64,000 bases of DNA from Gordonia pseudamarae (lineage in GTDB: Bacteria; Actinomycetota; Actinomycetes; Mycobacteriales; Mycobacteriaceae). Shown piece after piece: positions 26,362-34,958 of this stretch. The DNA lies in assembly GCF_025273675.1 (NCBI RefSeq), contig NZ_CP045809.1:3658001-3722000 (forward strand), given 5' to 3'. Below the pieces are notes generated by a model, which worked only from the letters and a program-made list of their open reading frames with translations, ran no database searches and was not told the DNA's origin. The stretch's first letter is position 1. The number at the start of each line of letters is the position of its first letter. The position numbers and the translations under genes are program-made.

Positions 26362-27678
26362 ATGAATGAGATCACCCGCGGGTCGGGCCGACGCAATGCC
26401 AAACTGGCGGCCCTGCCGATCGGTATCGCCGGACGGGCGGCGGCAGGGCTGGGCAAACGTATCGCGGGCAAGGACAAGGACACCGTCAACCAGGAGTTGA
26501 TGGACAAGGCCGCCGCGCAGTTGTTCGCCGTACTCGGTGAACTCAAGGGCGGTGCCATGAAGGTCGGACAGGCGCTGTCCATCATGGAAGCCGCCATCCC
26601 CGAGGAGTACGGCGAACCGTTCCGCGAGGCTCTCACCAAGCTGCAGGCCGAGGCGCCGCCTCTGCCCGCGGCCACGGTGCACCGCGTTCTCGACCAGCAA
26701 CTCGGCACCCGGTGGCGCGGCCGGTTCAAGGAGTTCTCCGACGATCCGGCGGCCGCCGCGAGCATCGGCCAGGTCCACAAGGCCGTCTGGTCCGACGGCC
26801 GCGAGGTGGCGGTCAAGATCCAGTACCCGGGCGCGGATCACGCGCTGAAGGCCGACCTGAAAACACTGTCGCGGATGTCGGGACTCATGCAGCGCATGTC
26901 TCCCGGCACCGACGTCAAGTCGATGATGGACGAGCTCATCGACCGCACCGAGGCCGAACTCGACTACCTCGGCGAGGCCGACAACCAGCGCGCCTTCGCC
27001 AAGGCGTTCGCCGACGATCCCGACTTCGTGATACCGAAGGTGGTGGCCAGCGCCCCGAAGGTGATCGTGTCCGAATGGGTCGACGGCATTCCGCTCTCGC
27101 GGATCATCAGCACCGGCGACCAGGCCACCCGCAACGATGCCGCCACCAGACTCGCCACCTTCGAGTTCTCGTCGCCGGTCCGGGTCGGTCTGCTGCACGG
27201 CGACCCGCACCCCGGCAATTTCTTCCTCGCCGACGACGGCCGCTTCGGGGTGCTCGACTTCGGCGCGGTCGGCCACTTCCCGGACGGCCTCCCGCCCGAT
27301 GTCGGCCCGATTCTGCGGCTGGCCCGCGACAAGCGCTACAGCGAACTCAAGGACCTCCTGGTCAAAGCCGATTTCATCCGGCCCAGCCATGTCGCCAAGG
27401 TCAGTGCGGTTGACATCGAGAACTACCTCAAACCGTACGTCGACCCGCTGTACACCGAGTCGTTCCACTTCACCCGCGCATGGTTACAGCGGGCCGCGGG
27501 GCAGGCCACCGACATCCGCGGCGACGTGTACAAGACGTCACGGCACCTGAACGTGCCCAAACAGTATGTGATGGTGTTCCGGGTGCTCGCCGGGTGTGTG
27601 GGCATCGCCGCGCAGATGAACGCCGAGGCCCCCTACCGGTCGATCATGGAGAAGTGGGTGCCCGGCGTCGCCGGCTGA
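26362..27678 (+). CDS. ABC1/AarF (UbiB-type) atypical kinase
   Basis: 438 residues, ATG 26362 with GGGGAAAGGAG upstream. The family-defining KxGQ motif is AMKVGQALSIME (about residues 65-76). The nucleotide-binding lysine is in EVAVKIQYPG, and the catalytic block is LLHGDPHPGNFFLADDGRFGVLDFGAVG. These are the UbiB/ADCK family signatures. Quinone biosynthesis or lipid-linked roles are known for the family; the substrate here is unknown. The M. tuberculosis counterpart is Rv3197, next to whiB7 and implicated in macrolide tolerance, so linkage to the whiB7 resistance regulon is plausible. Its own promoter region is the 51-base gap upstream. Confidence 0.92.
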   Translation: MNEITRGSGRRNAKLAALPIGIAGRAAAGLGKRIAGKDKDTVNQELMDKAAAQLFAVLGELKGGAMKVGQALSIMEAAIPEEYGEPFREALTKLQAEAPPLPAATVHRVLDQQLGTRWRGRFKEFSDDPAAAASIGQVHKAVWSDGREVAVKIQYPGADHALKADLKTLSRMSGLMQRMSPGTDVKSMMDELIDRTEAELDYLGEADNQRAFAKAFADDPDFVIPKVVASAPKVIVSEWVDGIPLSRIISTGDQATRNDAATRLATFEFSSPVRVGLLHGDPHPGNFFLADDGRFGVLDFGAVGHFPDGLPPDVGPILRLARDKRYSELKDLLVKADFIRPSHVAKVSAVDIENYLKPYVDPLYTESFHFTRAWLQRAAGQATDIRGDVYKTSRHLNVPKQYVMVFRVLAGCVGIAAQMNAEAPYRSIMEKWVPGVAG

Positions 27679-27690
27679 ACCGGATGCCGC

Positions 27691-28719
27691 TCAGGTCCGC
27701 AGCAGCCGGTGATCGTCCCTGAGCCACCGGGCGAACTCGTCGCCGCCGATGTCGAGGGCCTGCAGTCGCGGCAGCCGGTGCCGATCGTCGGTGGCCGTCG
27801 CGGCCTCGGGCACGCTGGTACAGGCCATGTCGACGCCGAGCTCACGGACCGCGCCGACCGATGAATCGTCGAAGCGCCCGAACGGGAACGACATGCATGT
27901 GACCCGACGCCCGGCGAGCTCCTCGATCCGCCGGTGCCCGTCATGGATCTGTGCGCGTTGCCGTTGCGGCGACAGGTCGGTCAGCGACAGATGGTCCAGG
28001 GTGTGGCTGCCGATGGTGATCAATGGATGCCCGGCGAGCGCGGCGAACTCGTCGCCGTCGATCATGATCGGCGGCACCGACCCCGGCTGTCCGGACCAGG
28101 CGAGCAGTTCATCGGCGGCCTGGTTCTGTTCATCGGGATCGAGCACCACGATCGCATTCCAGAGCTCGAAGAACAGTCGCTGCCGGTCGGTGACGGGTTG
28201 GTCGATGTCGGCACGCCAGCGTCCGTCGCCCGCCCGCATGTCCGAACCGTCGCCGATGGTGAAGCGGCGCCGATCGGCGCCCAGGTTGATCTCCAGTTCG
28301 CCGGGCAGCACCGCAGGTGCGAGTACCGCACGGTCGAGCGCGTCCCACCAGAACTCCCGGGTCCGGCCGACCGCGTTGCCGATCACGAACACGGTCGCCG
28401 GAATCTCGTGCCGTTCCAGGATCGGCAGCGCGACGGCCACATTGTCGGCATAGCCGTCGTCGAACGTCACGGCGAGTCGGCGGCCGGACGTGCGGTACGC
28501 CCGGCCCCCACCGGCGAAACCGTCGATGCCGACGGCGCCGCGTGACTCGGCAAGCACCTGCATCTGTTCGCCGAACTTCTCCGGCGACACGCAGACGCCC
28601 CACGGGTCGACCGCCGTATCGATCACCCGGTGGTACATCAGGATCCCGCCACGCGGACGATATGCGCGCACCCGCCGACGGATTCCCGACCGGACCAGCC
28701 TCACATCAGGAATCGCCAT
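27691..28719 (-). CDS. Polysaccharide deacetylase (NodB domain)
   Basis: 342 residues, ATG 28719. NodB motifs are visible: GILMYHRVID, LAVTFDDGYADNVAVALPIL with the catalytic/metal aspartates, and the metal-binding ITIGSHTLDHLSLTDLS (HxxxH type), followed by SFPFGRFDDSSV. These enzymes remove N- or O-acetyl groups from surface glycans. An insertion of about 110 residues between the first and second motifs (from REFWWDALDRAV) is longer than in minimal NodB enzymes. It overlaps the 3' end of the methyltransferase gene by 14 bases, so both form one transcript. This pair is an insertion relative to the M. tuberculosis order. Confidence 0.85.
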   Translation of the reverse strand: MAIPDVRLVRSGIRRRVRAYRPRGGILMYHRVIDTAVDPWGVCVSPEKFGEQMQVLAESRGAVGIDGFAGGGRAYRTSGRRLAVTFDDGYADNVAVALPILERHEIPATVFVIGNAVGRTREFWWDALDRAVLAPAVLPGELEINLGADRRRFTIGDGSDMRAGDGRWRADIDQPVTDRQRLFFELWNAIVVLDPDEQNQAADELLAWSGQPGSVPPIMIDGDEFAALAGHPLITIGSHTLDHLSLTDLSPQRQRAQIHDGHRRIEELAGRRVTCMSFPFGRFDDSSVGAVRELGVDMACTSVPEAATATDDRHRLPRLQALDIGGDEFARWLRDDHRLLRT

Positions 28720-29491
28720 CGGCGTCCGATTCGGGTGTGGCCGCTCCCTTCCGGGCGACGATGGTCACCGTCACCGGATATTCGGTGTCGACGACGTCGA
28801 GTTCGTCTGTGGTCAACTCGCTCGTGGCGAGCCCGTGCAGAAACGCCGTCGCCGACAGCACGTTGCCGTTGGTGGTGATCTTCAGGTCGCTGTCGTCGAA
28901 TGCGGTGGCGAACAACCACCGCGCGGTCTGATCGTTGAGCGACCAACTCGCCTGCCAGTCAGGATCGGCGATCTGGCTGATTCCTGGGACGGTGCACAGC
29001 ACCACCCCTCCCGGTGCGAGAATGCGGTGCAGCGTGGCAACGGCGGCCCGCATGTCGAAGATGAATTGCAGCGTCTGCGTGATGATGATGCAGTCGTAGG
29101 TGTCGCCGGGAATGTGCGGGGCGTCGGTGAGGTCGGCAGCATAGGTGGCGCCGGGCACCTCGTTGAAGTGCGACATGTCCGATGCGGTGACGTCGTGGCC
29201 GAAGCGTTCGGTGTAGGTCCGCTCCCCGATCTCCAGCACCCGGCCTGTGACCAACGCGCGCTCCTCATCGAGGAAGTTCTCGATGTAGTACCTGTCGATG
29301 GGCAGTCCCCGCGCGAAACCATATTCGCGGCAGATCGGTTCGGTGCGCCGCAGCTGCCCGAACCGCACATGGCCCACCCGTGGACGCTGCTTCCAGATCC
29401 CCCACTTGCGGATCGCCCGCCGGTAACCGTCCTCACCCAGGACCTGTTTGGCCAGGGCAGTCCGATTCACGTCCAGAATGGTCATCGTCAT
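28706..29491 (-). CDS. Class I SAM-dependent methyltransferase
   Basis: 261 residues from ATG 29491 (or the second ATG at 29485). A Rossmann fold is visible: RVLEIGERTYTERFG (motif I), VTASDMSHFN, YDCIIITQTLQFIFDM (motif IV region) and LAPGGVVLCTVPGISQI. This arrangement is usual in methyltransferases encoded in sugar and lipid-glycan clusters. With the downstream polysaccharide deacetylase it may tailor a surface glycan or secreted glycoconjugate; that is inference. The promoter region carries an IdeR/DtxR-like box at 29537-29555, so expression may respond to iron. Confidence 0.8.
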   Translation of the reverse strand: MTMTILDVNRTALAKQVLGEDGYRRAIRKWGIWKQRPRVGHVRFGQLRRTEPICREYGFARGLPIDRYYIENFLDEERALVTGRVLEIGERTYTERFGHDVTASDMSHFNEVPGATYAADLTDAPHIPGDTYDCIIITQTLQFIFDMRAAVATLHRILAPGGVVLCTVPGISQIADPDWQASWSLNDQTARWLFATAFDDSDLKITTNGNVLSATAFLHGLATSELTTDELDVVDTEYPVTVTIVARKGAATPESDADGDS

Positions 29492-29536
29492 CCGTTCCCC
29501 AGTCGGCCCCGAGCCGATGTCAGGGCAACACTATCG

Positions 29537-29555
29537 CAGGTTTAGGCTACCCTAA
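29537..29555. promoter_or_regulatory. IdeR/DtxR-like iron box
   Basis: CAGGTTTAGGCTACCCTAA. Against the IdeR consensus TTAGGTTAGGCTAACCTAA it matches 14 of 19 positions overall and 13 of 14 in the right half (TTAGGCTAACCTAA). It lies 46 bases upstream of the methyltransferase ATG, a position suited to repression by iron-loaded IdeR. Confidence 0.6.
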
Positions 29556-29648
29556 GCTGCACATTGTCGGGCTTTTGCCTCGTCTGTATGCGATGACCTG
29601 CGACGATACCCAGAATTCGTCGGTACCGGGGATCCGTGCCGTGGCCAC

Positions 29649-29695
29649 GACGACCGGTAGGCCGCCCTCGCCGTCAGGGTGGCCTACCGGTTGTC
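29649..29695. terminator. Hairpin downstream of whiB7
   Basis: Stem of about 15 bp plus 4 bp (GACGACCGGTAGGCC at 29649-29663 against GGCCTACCGGTTGTC at 29681-29695, one G-T mismatch). It lies about 55 bases after the whiB7 stop on the minus strand. No U-tract follows, so it may rely on stem strength. Confidence 0.5.
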
Positions 29696-29749
29696 GTCTC
29701 ACCTGCCTGTCAACCGCGCCCCGGCCGGACCGCACTCGACGGCCGGACA

Positions 29750-30037
29750 TCAGGCGACGGCATCCTTGCGCGGGCGGCCGCGTGGGCGCTTGCGCGCCAC
29801 CACGGTGCCCCGATCGAAGATCTCGCCGCCCCACACGCCCCATGGCTCGCCCCGATCGAGGGCTGCCCGCAGGCATTCGGCCCGAAGCGGGCACTGCGCG
29901 CACAGTGCCTTGGCCTGTTCGAGCTCACGGGGGTCCTCGGCGAACCACAGGTCGGCGTCTGCCACCTGGCACGGCAGATCGAGCGCGGCCTTGCGGTCCG
30001 CCCCGGTACACGACTCGAGTACACACTCAACGGTCAT
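29750..30037 (-). CDS. whiB7: WhiB7 transcriptional activator of intrinsic drug resistance
   Basis: 95 residues from ATG 30037 (MTVECVLESCTGADRK), with GGAGA about 17 bases upstream. Four cysteines for the [4Fe-4S] cluster are in LPCQV, LCAQC and AECLRAAL. The beta-turn is PWGVWGGE and the AT-hook is RGRPRK in the invariant C-terminus KRPRGRPRKDAVA, which separates WhiB7 from other WhiB proteins. WhiB7 binds the primary sigma factor and activates resistance genes and its own promoter in response to ribosome-targeting antibiotics. It stands next to the ABC1 kinase and uvrD2 as in M. tuberculosis. The long leader upstream supports attenuation control. Confidence 0.95.
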   Translation of the reverse strand: MTVECVLESCTGADRKAALDLPCQVADADLWFAEDPRELEQAKALCAQCPLRAECLRAALDRGEPWGVWGGEIFDRGTVVARKRPRGRPRKDAVA

Positions 30038-30160
30038 GACTTGTTGTCTCCACATCTCGGTTTGAAGCTGTCGGTCTTTGGTGACTGACCCGCCGCCGTG
30101 GATGTGGTCCTCGGACGTCCGCTCCGGGGGGGAGGGAAACGATCACGAGGTTTCACAATC

Positions 30161-30200
30161 AAAAGGGCCACGGGGTTCGTCTTCGCGATCCGCCGTGGCC
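30161..30200 (-). promoter_or_regulatory. whiB7 leader attenuator (terminator hairpin)
   Basis: On the minus strand GGCCACGG (30193-30200) pairs with CCGTGGCC (30166-30173) across a 19-base loop and is followed by CTTTTG. It lies 18 bases after the uORF stop and about 125 bases before the whiB7 ATG. That is where an antibiotic-responsive attenuator is expected in the published whiB7/wblC model. Confidence 0.72.
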
Positions 30201-30217
30201 TGTGCTGCCCGATCTCC

Positions 30218-30583
30218 CTATTTCAGGGATTTCGGCAAGAACACGGGGAATCTTTGCCTGGCTCGCGCAATCGCGTCGATACCGGCCTCGGCGATACGCA
30301 GTGCGCCGACAGATGCGATTGCCGCGGGAGCGGGCTTCGCCTTGCCGGACAATTCACATCCACGCCACGAACAATGCAGTCCGTCGACGTGTTGTGCCTG
30401 TACCGCGGTCGCGCGGGCGGTGGCGTGCGCATGTTCAGCGCCTGCCCCCGGAGCCGGATGGCCAACGCCCGACACCCGATCGGTCACGGCCGGATACCCG
30501 AACGGCGACGAGGCCGCCGGATGGACATCGGCCGCGCACGGAGCAGCGCCGGCGACGAGCTGATCATCGACTCGATTGTTCAT
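30218..30583 (-). CDS. Candidate upstream ORF in the whiB7 leader
   Basis: 121 codons from ATG 30583 (MNNRVDDQLVAGAAPCAADV) with AAAGGAG about 10 bases upstream, ending PVFLPKSLK. Third codon positions are mostly G or C, as in real genes here. It resembles no protein I know. The stop is 18 bases before the attenuator hairpin, and the predicted transcription start lies about 95 bases upstream, so the frame occupies most of the leader. In mycobacteria and Streptomyces, translation of a leader ORF controls whiB7/wblC attenuation. I propose the same here; this ORF is rather long for that role and could instead be a real small protein. Confidence 0.55.
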   Translation of the reverse strand: MNNRVDDQLVAGAAPCAADVHPAASSPFGYPAVTDRVSGVGHPAPGAGAEHAHATARATAVQAQHVDGLHCSWRGCELSGKAKPAPAAIASVGALRIAEAGIDAIARARQRFPVFLPKSLK

Positions 30584-30684
30584 GGGTCCGACACTCCTTT
30601 CCGTGCTCGATCGGGAGACTGCTGGGTACTGGGCGAGCCCACCCGATGTGGGACACACGACACTCTCCCCGTGTCGTGCTGACC

Positions 30685-30722
30685 AGAGTAGAGGCCGATC
30701 AGAAACCACACAACCTAATTTT
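30685..30722 (-). promoter_or_regulatory. Predicted WhiB7-type promoter of the whiB7 leader
   Basis: On the minus strand: AT-rich AAAATTA (30716-30722), then -35 TTGTGT (30708-30713), a 17-base spacer, and -10 TACTCT (30685-30690). An AT-rich stretch just upstream of a sigma-A -35 is the reported WhiB7 target, bound by the AT-hook, so autoactivation is expected. Confidence 0.65.
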
Positions 30723-30809
30723 GACCAGCACTTTTCACGAAGATGCGGCATGACCCGCCGACGATCCGACCCTCCCCTGCGCGCCATCTCGCGGGCTAGC
30801 CTCGGACAC

Positions 30810-31274
30810 ATGATGACCTACCGACTCAGTCACTCCCTCACCGTCGATGCCGCACCGCCGGTTGTGTTCGCACTCGTCAGTGACGTCACCCGAACCGGGG
30901 AGTGGAGTCCGCAGTGCTACCGATGCGAATGGGATACCGGCGAACGCGGCGTCGGCGCGACTTTCACCGGCCATAACCGCACCACTGACCAGGAATGGTC
31001 AACCGTGTCGGCCGTTGTCGCGAGTGACCCGAACAGCGAATTCTCCTGGGAGGTCGTCGTCACCGGCACCCGCTGGGGATACCGACTCGAGCCGTCATCG
31101 ACCGGAACGCTGCTCACCGAGTACACCGAGTTCACCGAAACGGGCAGCGCCTTCTACGTCGACAGGTACGGCGATGATGCCGAGAAATGGTTCACCATCC
31201 GCCGTAAGGATGCTGACGAGGGAATCCGTCATACGCTCCGGCGGATCAAGGCGCTCGCCGAAGACCGTCCCTGA
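30810..31274 (+). CDS. SRPBCC (START-like) family protein
   Basis: 154 residues from ATG 30810 (or 30813). The N-terminus YRLSHSLTVDAAPPVVFALVSDVTRTGEWSP is the classic SRPBCC opening (a strand, then the helix with VSDVxRxGEWSP). The beta-sheet (ATFTGHN, FSWEVVVTGTRWGYRLEP) and a long C-terminal helix (IRHTLRRIKALAE) follow. The fold makes a hydrophobic cavity that binds lipids, polyketides or similar ligands; the ligand is unknown. It is divergent from the whiB7 leader and convergent with uvrD2. Confidence 0.82.
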   Translation: MMTYRLSHSLTVDAAPPVVFALVSDVTRTGEWSPQCYRCEWDTGERGVGATFTGHNRTTDQEWSTVSAVVASDPNSEFSWEVVVTGTRWGYRLEPSSTGTLLTEYTEFTETGSAFYVDRYGDDAEKWFTIRRKDADEGIRHTLRRIKALAEDRP

Positions 31275-31302
31275 CCATCCGGGCGGCCGGAATCCGTTAC
31301 CA

Positions 31303-33389
31303 CTAGCCGGGCAGACGACCGGATGACCGCGTTCTCACGACGATCGCGACGATGTCGTCGCCGTAGTCGGTGAGCTTCTTCTGGCCGATGCCGTGGATCT
31401 TGATCAACTCCTGGGGGTGGCCGGGGCCTGTTCGGCGATCGAGGTGAGCAGCTTCTCGCTCAGAACGGTGAAACCGGGCACCTTCTTGGCGTCGGCGACC
31501 TCGTCGCGCCACTGCCTCAGTTCGGCGAGCAGATTCTCGTCGATGTCGGCCGGGCAGCGTTCACAGCGGCCGAGCAGCGCGGCCGCCGACCCGACGAGAC
31601 GGGTGCCGCAGATCCGGCACGACGGGCCGCGGCGTACCGGCGCCGGTTCGGCGATCCGGGAGGCCGGTGACGTGTCGGGCACGATGTCGTCGGTGACGAA
31701 GCGCGAACGGCGCCGGGCCCGGCCGCCCTCGTTGCGGGCCAGCGCCCACGACACCCGCAGATGTTCCCGGGCGCGGGTCACACCGACGTAGAACAGCCGG
31801 CGCTCCTCCTCGATCGCCTCGAAACCGGAATTGATGGCCTGCGAGATCGGCAACGAACCGTCGGTCAGACCGACCAGGAACACCGCATCCCATTCCAGGC
31901 CCTTGGCCGCGTGCAGCGACGACAACGTGACGCCCTGCACGGTGGGAGGGTGCCGGGACTGCGCTCGGGCGTTCAGTTCGGCCACCACCGAGCGCAGCGT
32001 CAGATCGGGCTGGGCAACGGCAAGATCGTCGACGAGGGCCGCGACCGCCCGCAGCGACTCCCAGCGGGCCCGCGCCTGCGCGCCCGACGGTTCATCCGGA
32101 GACAGCCCCAGCGGGGCCAGCACGGCACGGGTCACCATCGGCACATCGGCGTCGGCGGGCAGATCGTCGCGATGCGCGGCCTCGGTCAGCCCGCGCATCG
32201 CCTGCCGCACCTCGGTGCGGGCGAAGAACGATTCGCCGCCGCGCACCTGATACGGGATACCGGCCTCGGTGAGCGCCTGTTCGTGATTGTCCGACTGCGC
32301 GTTGATCCGGTACAAAATCGCGATCTCCGACGCCGGCACCCCCTGCTCGATCAGGTCGGCCACCTTCAGCGCCACGGCGGCCGCCTCGGCAGGCTCGTCC
32401 GGATACTCGGCGAACACCGGCTCGGGCCCGGCCGACCGCTGACCCAGCAGCCGCAGCCGCGTACCGGCGATCCGGCCGCGCGCCTGCCCGATCACCCGGT
32501 TGGCGAGGTCGACCACCTGCGGTGTCGAACGGTAGTCGCGTTCCAGCCGCACCAGGGTGGCATCGGGGAATCGACGGGTGAAGTCGAGCAGGTACGACGG
32601 GGTGGCACCGGTGAACGAATAGATGGTCTGGTTGGCATCCCCCACCACCGTCAGATCGTCCCGGGCACCCAGCCATTCAGCGAGCAGGCCCTGCTGCACG
32701 GGGGTGACGTCCTGGTATTCGTCGACGACGAAGCAACGATAACGTTCGCGGAACTCCTCGGCGATCGCCCGGTCGGTCCGCAGAATCTCGGTGGTGTAGA
32801 TCAGCAGATCGTCGAAATCGAAGAGCCGATCACCGTTCTCGTCGACCTTCAGCCGTTCGTACGCGGCAAACACGGCGGCGACACGCTCGGCCGGTTGCGG
32901 TGTGTCACGGCCCAGTTCGGCGACGTCCTCGACATAGCGCGCCGGACCGATCAGCGATGCCTTGGCCCATTCGATCTCGGCGGCGAGGTCGCGGACCGCC
33001 TCCTTCGAGGTGGGCAGACCCACCCGGTGCGCGGCCCGCGAGACCATCTGGAACTTGTTGTCGAGCAATTCCCAGCGCAGCCCACCGAACGCCTGCGGCC
33101 AGAAGTAGCGCAGTTGACGCAACGCCGCGGCGTGAAAGGTCTGCGCCTGTACTCCGCCCACCTCGAGCGAGCGCAGGCGCCCGCGCATCTCCCCGGCCGC
33201 CCGCGCGGTGAACGTGACCGCGAGCACCTGGCCGGGATTGACCTGCCCCGATGTGGTGAGATGCGCAATGCGCCGGGTGATGGTCCGGGTCTTGCCGGTG
33301 CCCGCACCCGCCAGCACGCACACCGGTCCGCGCGGAGCGAGGACGGCGGCACGCTGCTCGGGATCGAGACCATCGAGGATGTCGGGCAC
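31303..33389 (-). pseudogene. uvrD2: ATP-dependent DNA helicase UvrD2, frameshifted in the HRDC domain
   Basis: SF1A helicase from GTG 33389 ([20 protein letters not shown]); an upstream in-frame ATG at 33455 falls in a tandem repeat and is unlikely. Motifs: Walker [11 protein letters not shown], Walker [13 protein letters not shown], motif [15 protein letters not shown], motif [18 protein letters not shown] four-cysteine linker (CRICGTRL...CERC) follows, as in mycobacterial UvrD2, then an HRDC domain. The first frame stops at 31404, inside HRDC. One extra C in the run of five C (plus-strand G at 31413-31417) restores [20 protein letters not shown] to a TAG at 31303 and a normal length of about 695 residues. 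This is either a sequencing error or a natural truncation; the motor domains are intact either way. Confidence 0.85.
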
Positions 33390-33451
33390 GACACCACTAT
33401 CGCAGGGCCCTACGACAGCGTCTTCGCACACCCGTTCGCCGGGTGACCGGG

Positions 33452-33532
33452 ACATCCCCCGTCGCTACGCTCGCCTGCACATCCCCCGTCGCTCCGCTCG
33501 CCTGCACATCCCCCGTCGCTCCGCTCGCTCTG
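33452..33532. repeat. 27-bp tandem repeat, three copies, between mycoredoxin and uvrD2
   Basis: Units start at 33452, 33479 and 33506; core CCCCCGTCGCTCCGCTCGCC. The reverse-complement core GGCGAGCGGAGCGACGGG recurs in-frame inside nudC (33954-34026), so it is a local repeat family. The array begins directly after the mycoredoxin stop codon. Confidence 0.85.
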
Positions 33533-33533
33533 A

Positions 33534-33812
33534 TCACACTCCGAGCTTGGCCTTCACCTCGGCGATCGACGGATTGGTGGCGGTGCTGCCGTCGGCGTAC
33601 CGCACGGTGGGCACCACATGGTTGCCGCCGTTGACGCTGCCGACGAACTCGGCCGCATCCGGGTTGACCTCGATGTCGATCTCCTGCCAGCCGATACCGC
33701 TGGCCTTGAGCGCGGTCTTGAGCCGTGCACAGTAACCACACCACGAGGTGGTGTACATGGTCAGTTCGCCGTCGTCGGAGGTACGCGTGTCGTCATCGAT
33801 CACATTGCTCAT
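33534..33812 (-). CDS. mrx1: Mycoredoxin (glutaredoxin-like oxidoreductase)
   Basis: 92 residues from ATG 33812. The active site is TSWCGYCARLK (CxxC with Gly-Tyr), followed by IDIEVNPDAAEFV and the cis-proline region HVVPTVRYADGS. It is a glutaredoxin-fold protein that uses mycothiol to reduce mixed disulfides in Mycobacteriales. It sits between nudC and uvrD2 exactly as mrx1 (Rv3198A) does in M. tuberculosis. The 27-bp repeat array lies directly after its stop. Confidence 0.9.
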   Translation of the reverse strand: MSNVIDDDTRTSDDGELTMYTTSWCGYCARLKTALKASGIGWQEIDIEVNPDAAEFVGSVNGGNHVVPTVRYADGSTATNPSIAEVKAKLGV

Positions 33813-33860
33813 GCAGCACATAACACCACAGGTCGGCGCGGTGTTCCGGGTGGAGTCGCG

Positions 33861-34958
33861 TTACCGTCCGGCCTGCGGGTCCGCCCACGCCTCGATCATG
33901 GCGCGGGCGATCGAGATCGAACCGGGCAGCCGCAGCCGCGGCGCCCCGGCACCGGCCGGTGCCGGGGCGAGCGGAGCGACGGGAGATGCCGGGGCGAGCG
34001 GAGATGCCGGGGCGACGGGAGATATCCGGGCGCCGTCGGCGCGCGACCAGCCGCCGCCCGCCGCGAGCGCCTCGCGCACCTCGTCGCGATGGAACCAGAT
34101 GGCGTCGCCGATCTCGCCGTCGAGAAAGCGCAGCGGCTCGTCGGGGTCGCCGAGCGCTTCGAATCCGAGCATCAGCGATCGCGGGAACGGCCACGGCTGG
34201 CTGCCGAGGTACCGCGGGTCGCGCACCGTGATGCCGACCTCCTCGTGCACCTCGCGGATCACGCACTGTTCCAGCGATTCACCCGGTTCGACGAAACCGG
34301 CCAGAGTCGAGTACCAGCCGTCGGGCCACACCGCCTGCCGGCCGAGCAGCACTCGGTCGGCACCGTCGTGCACCACCGTGATGATCGCCGGATCGGTACG
34401 CGGGAACTCGTCGGCGGCGGTCGCCTTGTTGTGTCCGGCCAGGTTCGGGCCGCCCAGTGCGGGCCGGCGCACCCAACCGCCGCGCGCCGCGACGATCGGT
34501 ACCCCGTCGACGGGCGAGAAACGAGCGGTGGCATGCCAATTGAGAATGCCCAGGGCGGTGACCAGCAGCCCCGCCTCGTCGGCGCCGAGCAGTTCGGCTC
34601 CGCGGCGGGGGTCGGCGGTCGGCCCGTCCACATGATCGACGCGCCGCGCCCACAGGTGACCGGAAGCGTCCTGCGCGTCGGAGACTCCGGCAGACACCGC
34701 GTCGGACACCCCGAGGAACACCGCATCGGGGCCCGGTTCGGGGCCGAGCGTCTGCGCATCGACCCAGTGCAGCGTGCCATCGCCGGTCACCGGATAGCGT
34801 CCGGTGGAATCGACGAGCAGCACCCGCGCCGACGGCCAGCCCGACAGCAGCGCGGCCGGGTCGTCACGCAGTTCGTCGGCACGGTGGAATGTCGCACGCG
34901 ACAACAGCGGCGGCTGCGTCAGCGTGAACCGAAGCGCCTGACGTCGGGATTCAGTCAT
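33861..34958 (-). CDS. nudC: NADH pyrophosphatase NudC (Nudix hydrolase)
   Basis: 365 residues from ATG 34958, overlapping the channel gene stop by 8 bases. The Nudix box is GFVEPGESLEQCVIREVHEE, followed by VGI (GX5EX7REUXEEXGU complete), and the NudC-specific SQPWPFPRSLM follows. It hydrolyses NAD(H) and, in mycobacteria, the adduct formed by activated isoniazid or ethionamide. It is longer than M. tuberculosis NudC (about 313). Near the C-terminus an Ala/Ser/Pro low-complexity stretch (SPVAPASPLAPASPVAPLAP) comes from in-frame copies of the same repeat found in the intergenic array at 33452-33532. No zinc-finger cysteine set like that of E. coli NudC is visible. Confidence 0.9.
   Translation of the reverse strand: MTESRRQALRFTLTQPPLLSRATFHRADELRDDPAALLSGWPSARVLLVDSTGRYPVTGDGTLHWVDAQTLGPEPGPDAVFLGVSDAVSAGVSDAQDASGHLWARRVDHVDGPTADPRRGAELLGADEAGLLVTALGILNWHATARFSPVDGVPIVAARGGWVRRPALGGPNLAGHNKATAADEFPRTDPAIITVVHDGADRVLLGRQAVWPDGWYSTLAGFVEPGESLEQCVIREVHEEVGITVRDPRYLGSQPWPFPRSLMLGFEALGDPDEPLRFLDGEIGDAIWFHRDEVREALAAGGGWSRADGARISPVAPASPLAPASPVAPLAPAPAGAGAPRLRLPGSISIARAMIEAWADPQAGR
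33954..34026. repeat. In-frame repeat array inside nudC
   Basis: A 27-bp unit followed by two 18-bp deletion variants, sharing the core GGCGAGCGGAGCGACGGG with the array at 33452-33532. All lengths are multiples of three, so nudC stays in frame and gains an Ala/Pro/Ser-rich segment. Confidence 0.8.

Noticed and set aside
33452..33532. Possible CRISPR array
   Set aside because: Three copies with no spacers between units and no cas genes; a simple tandem repeat.
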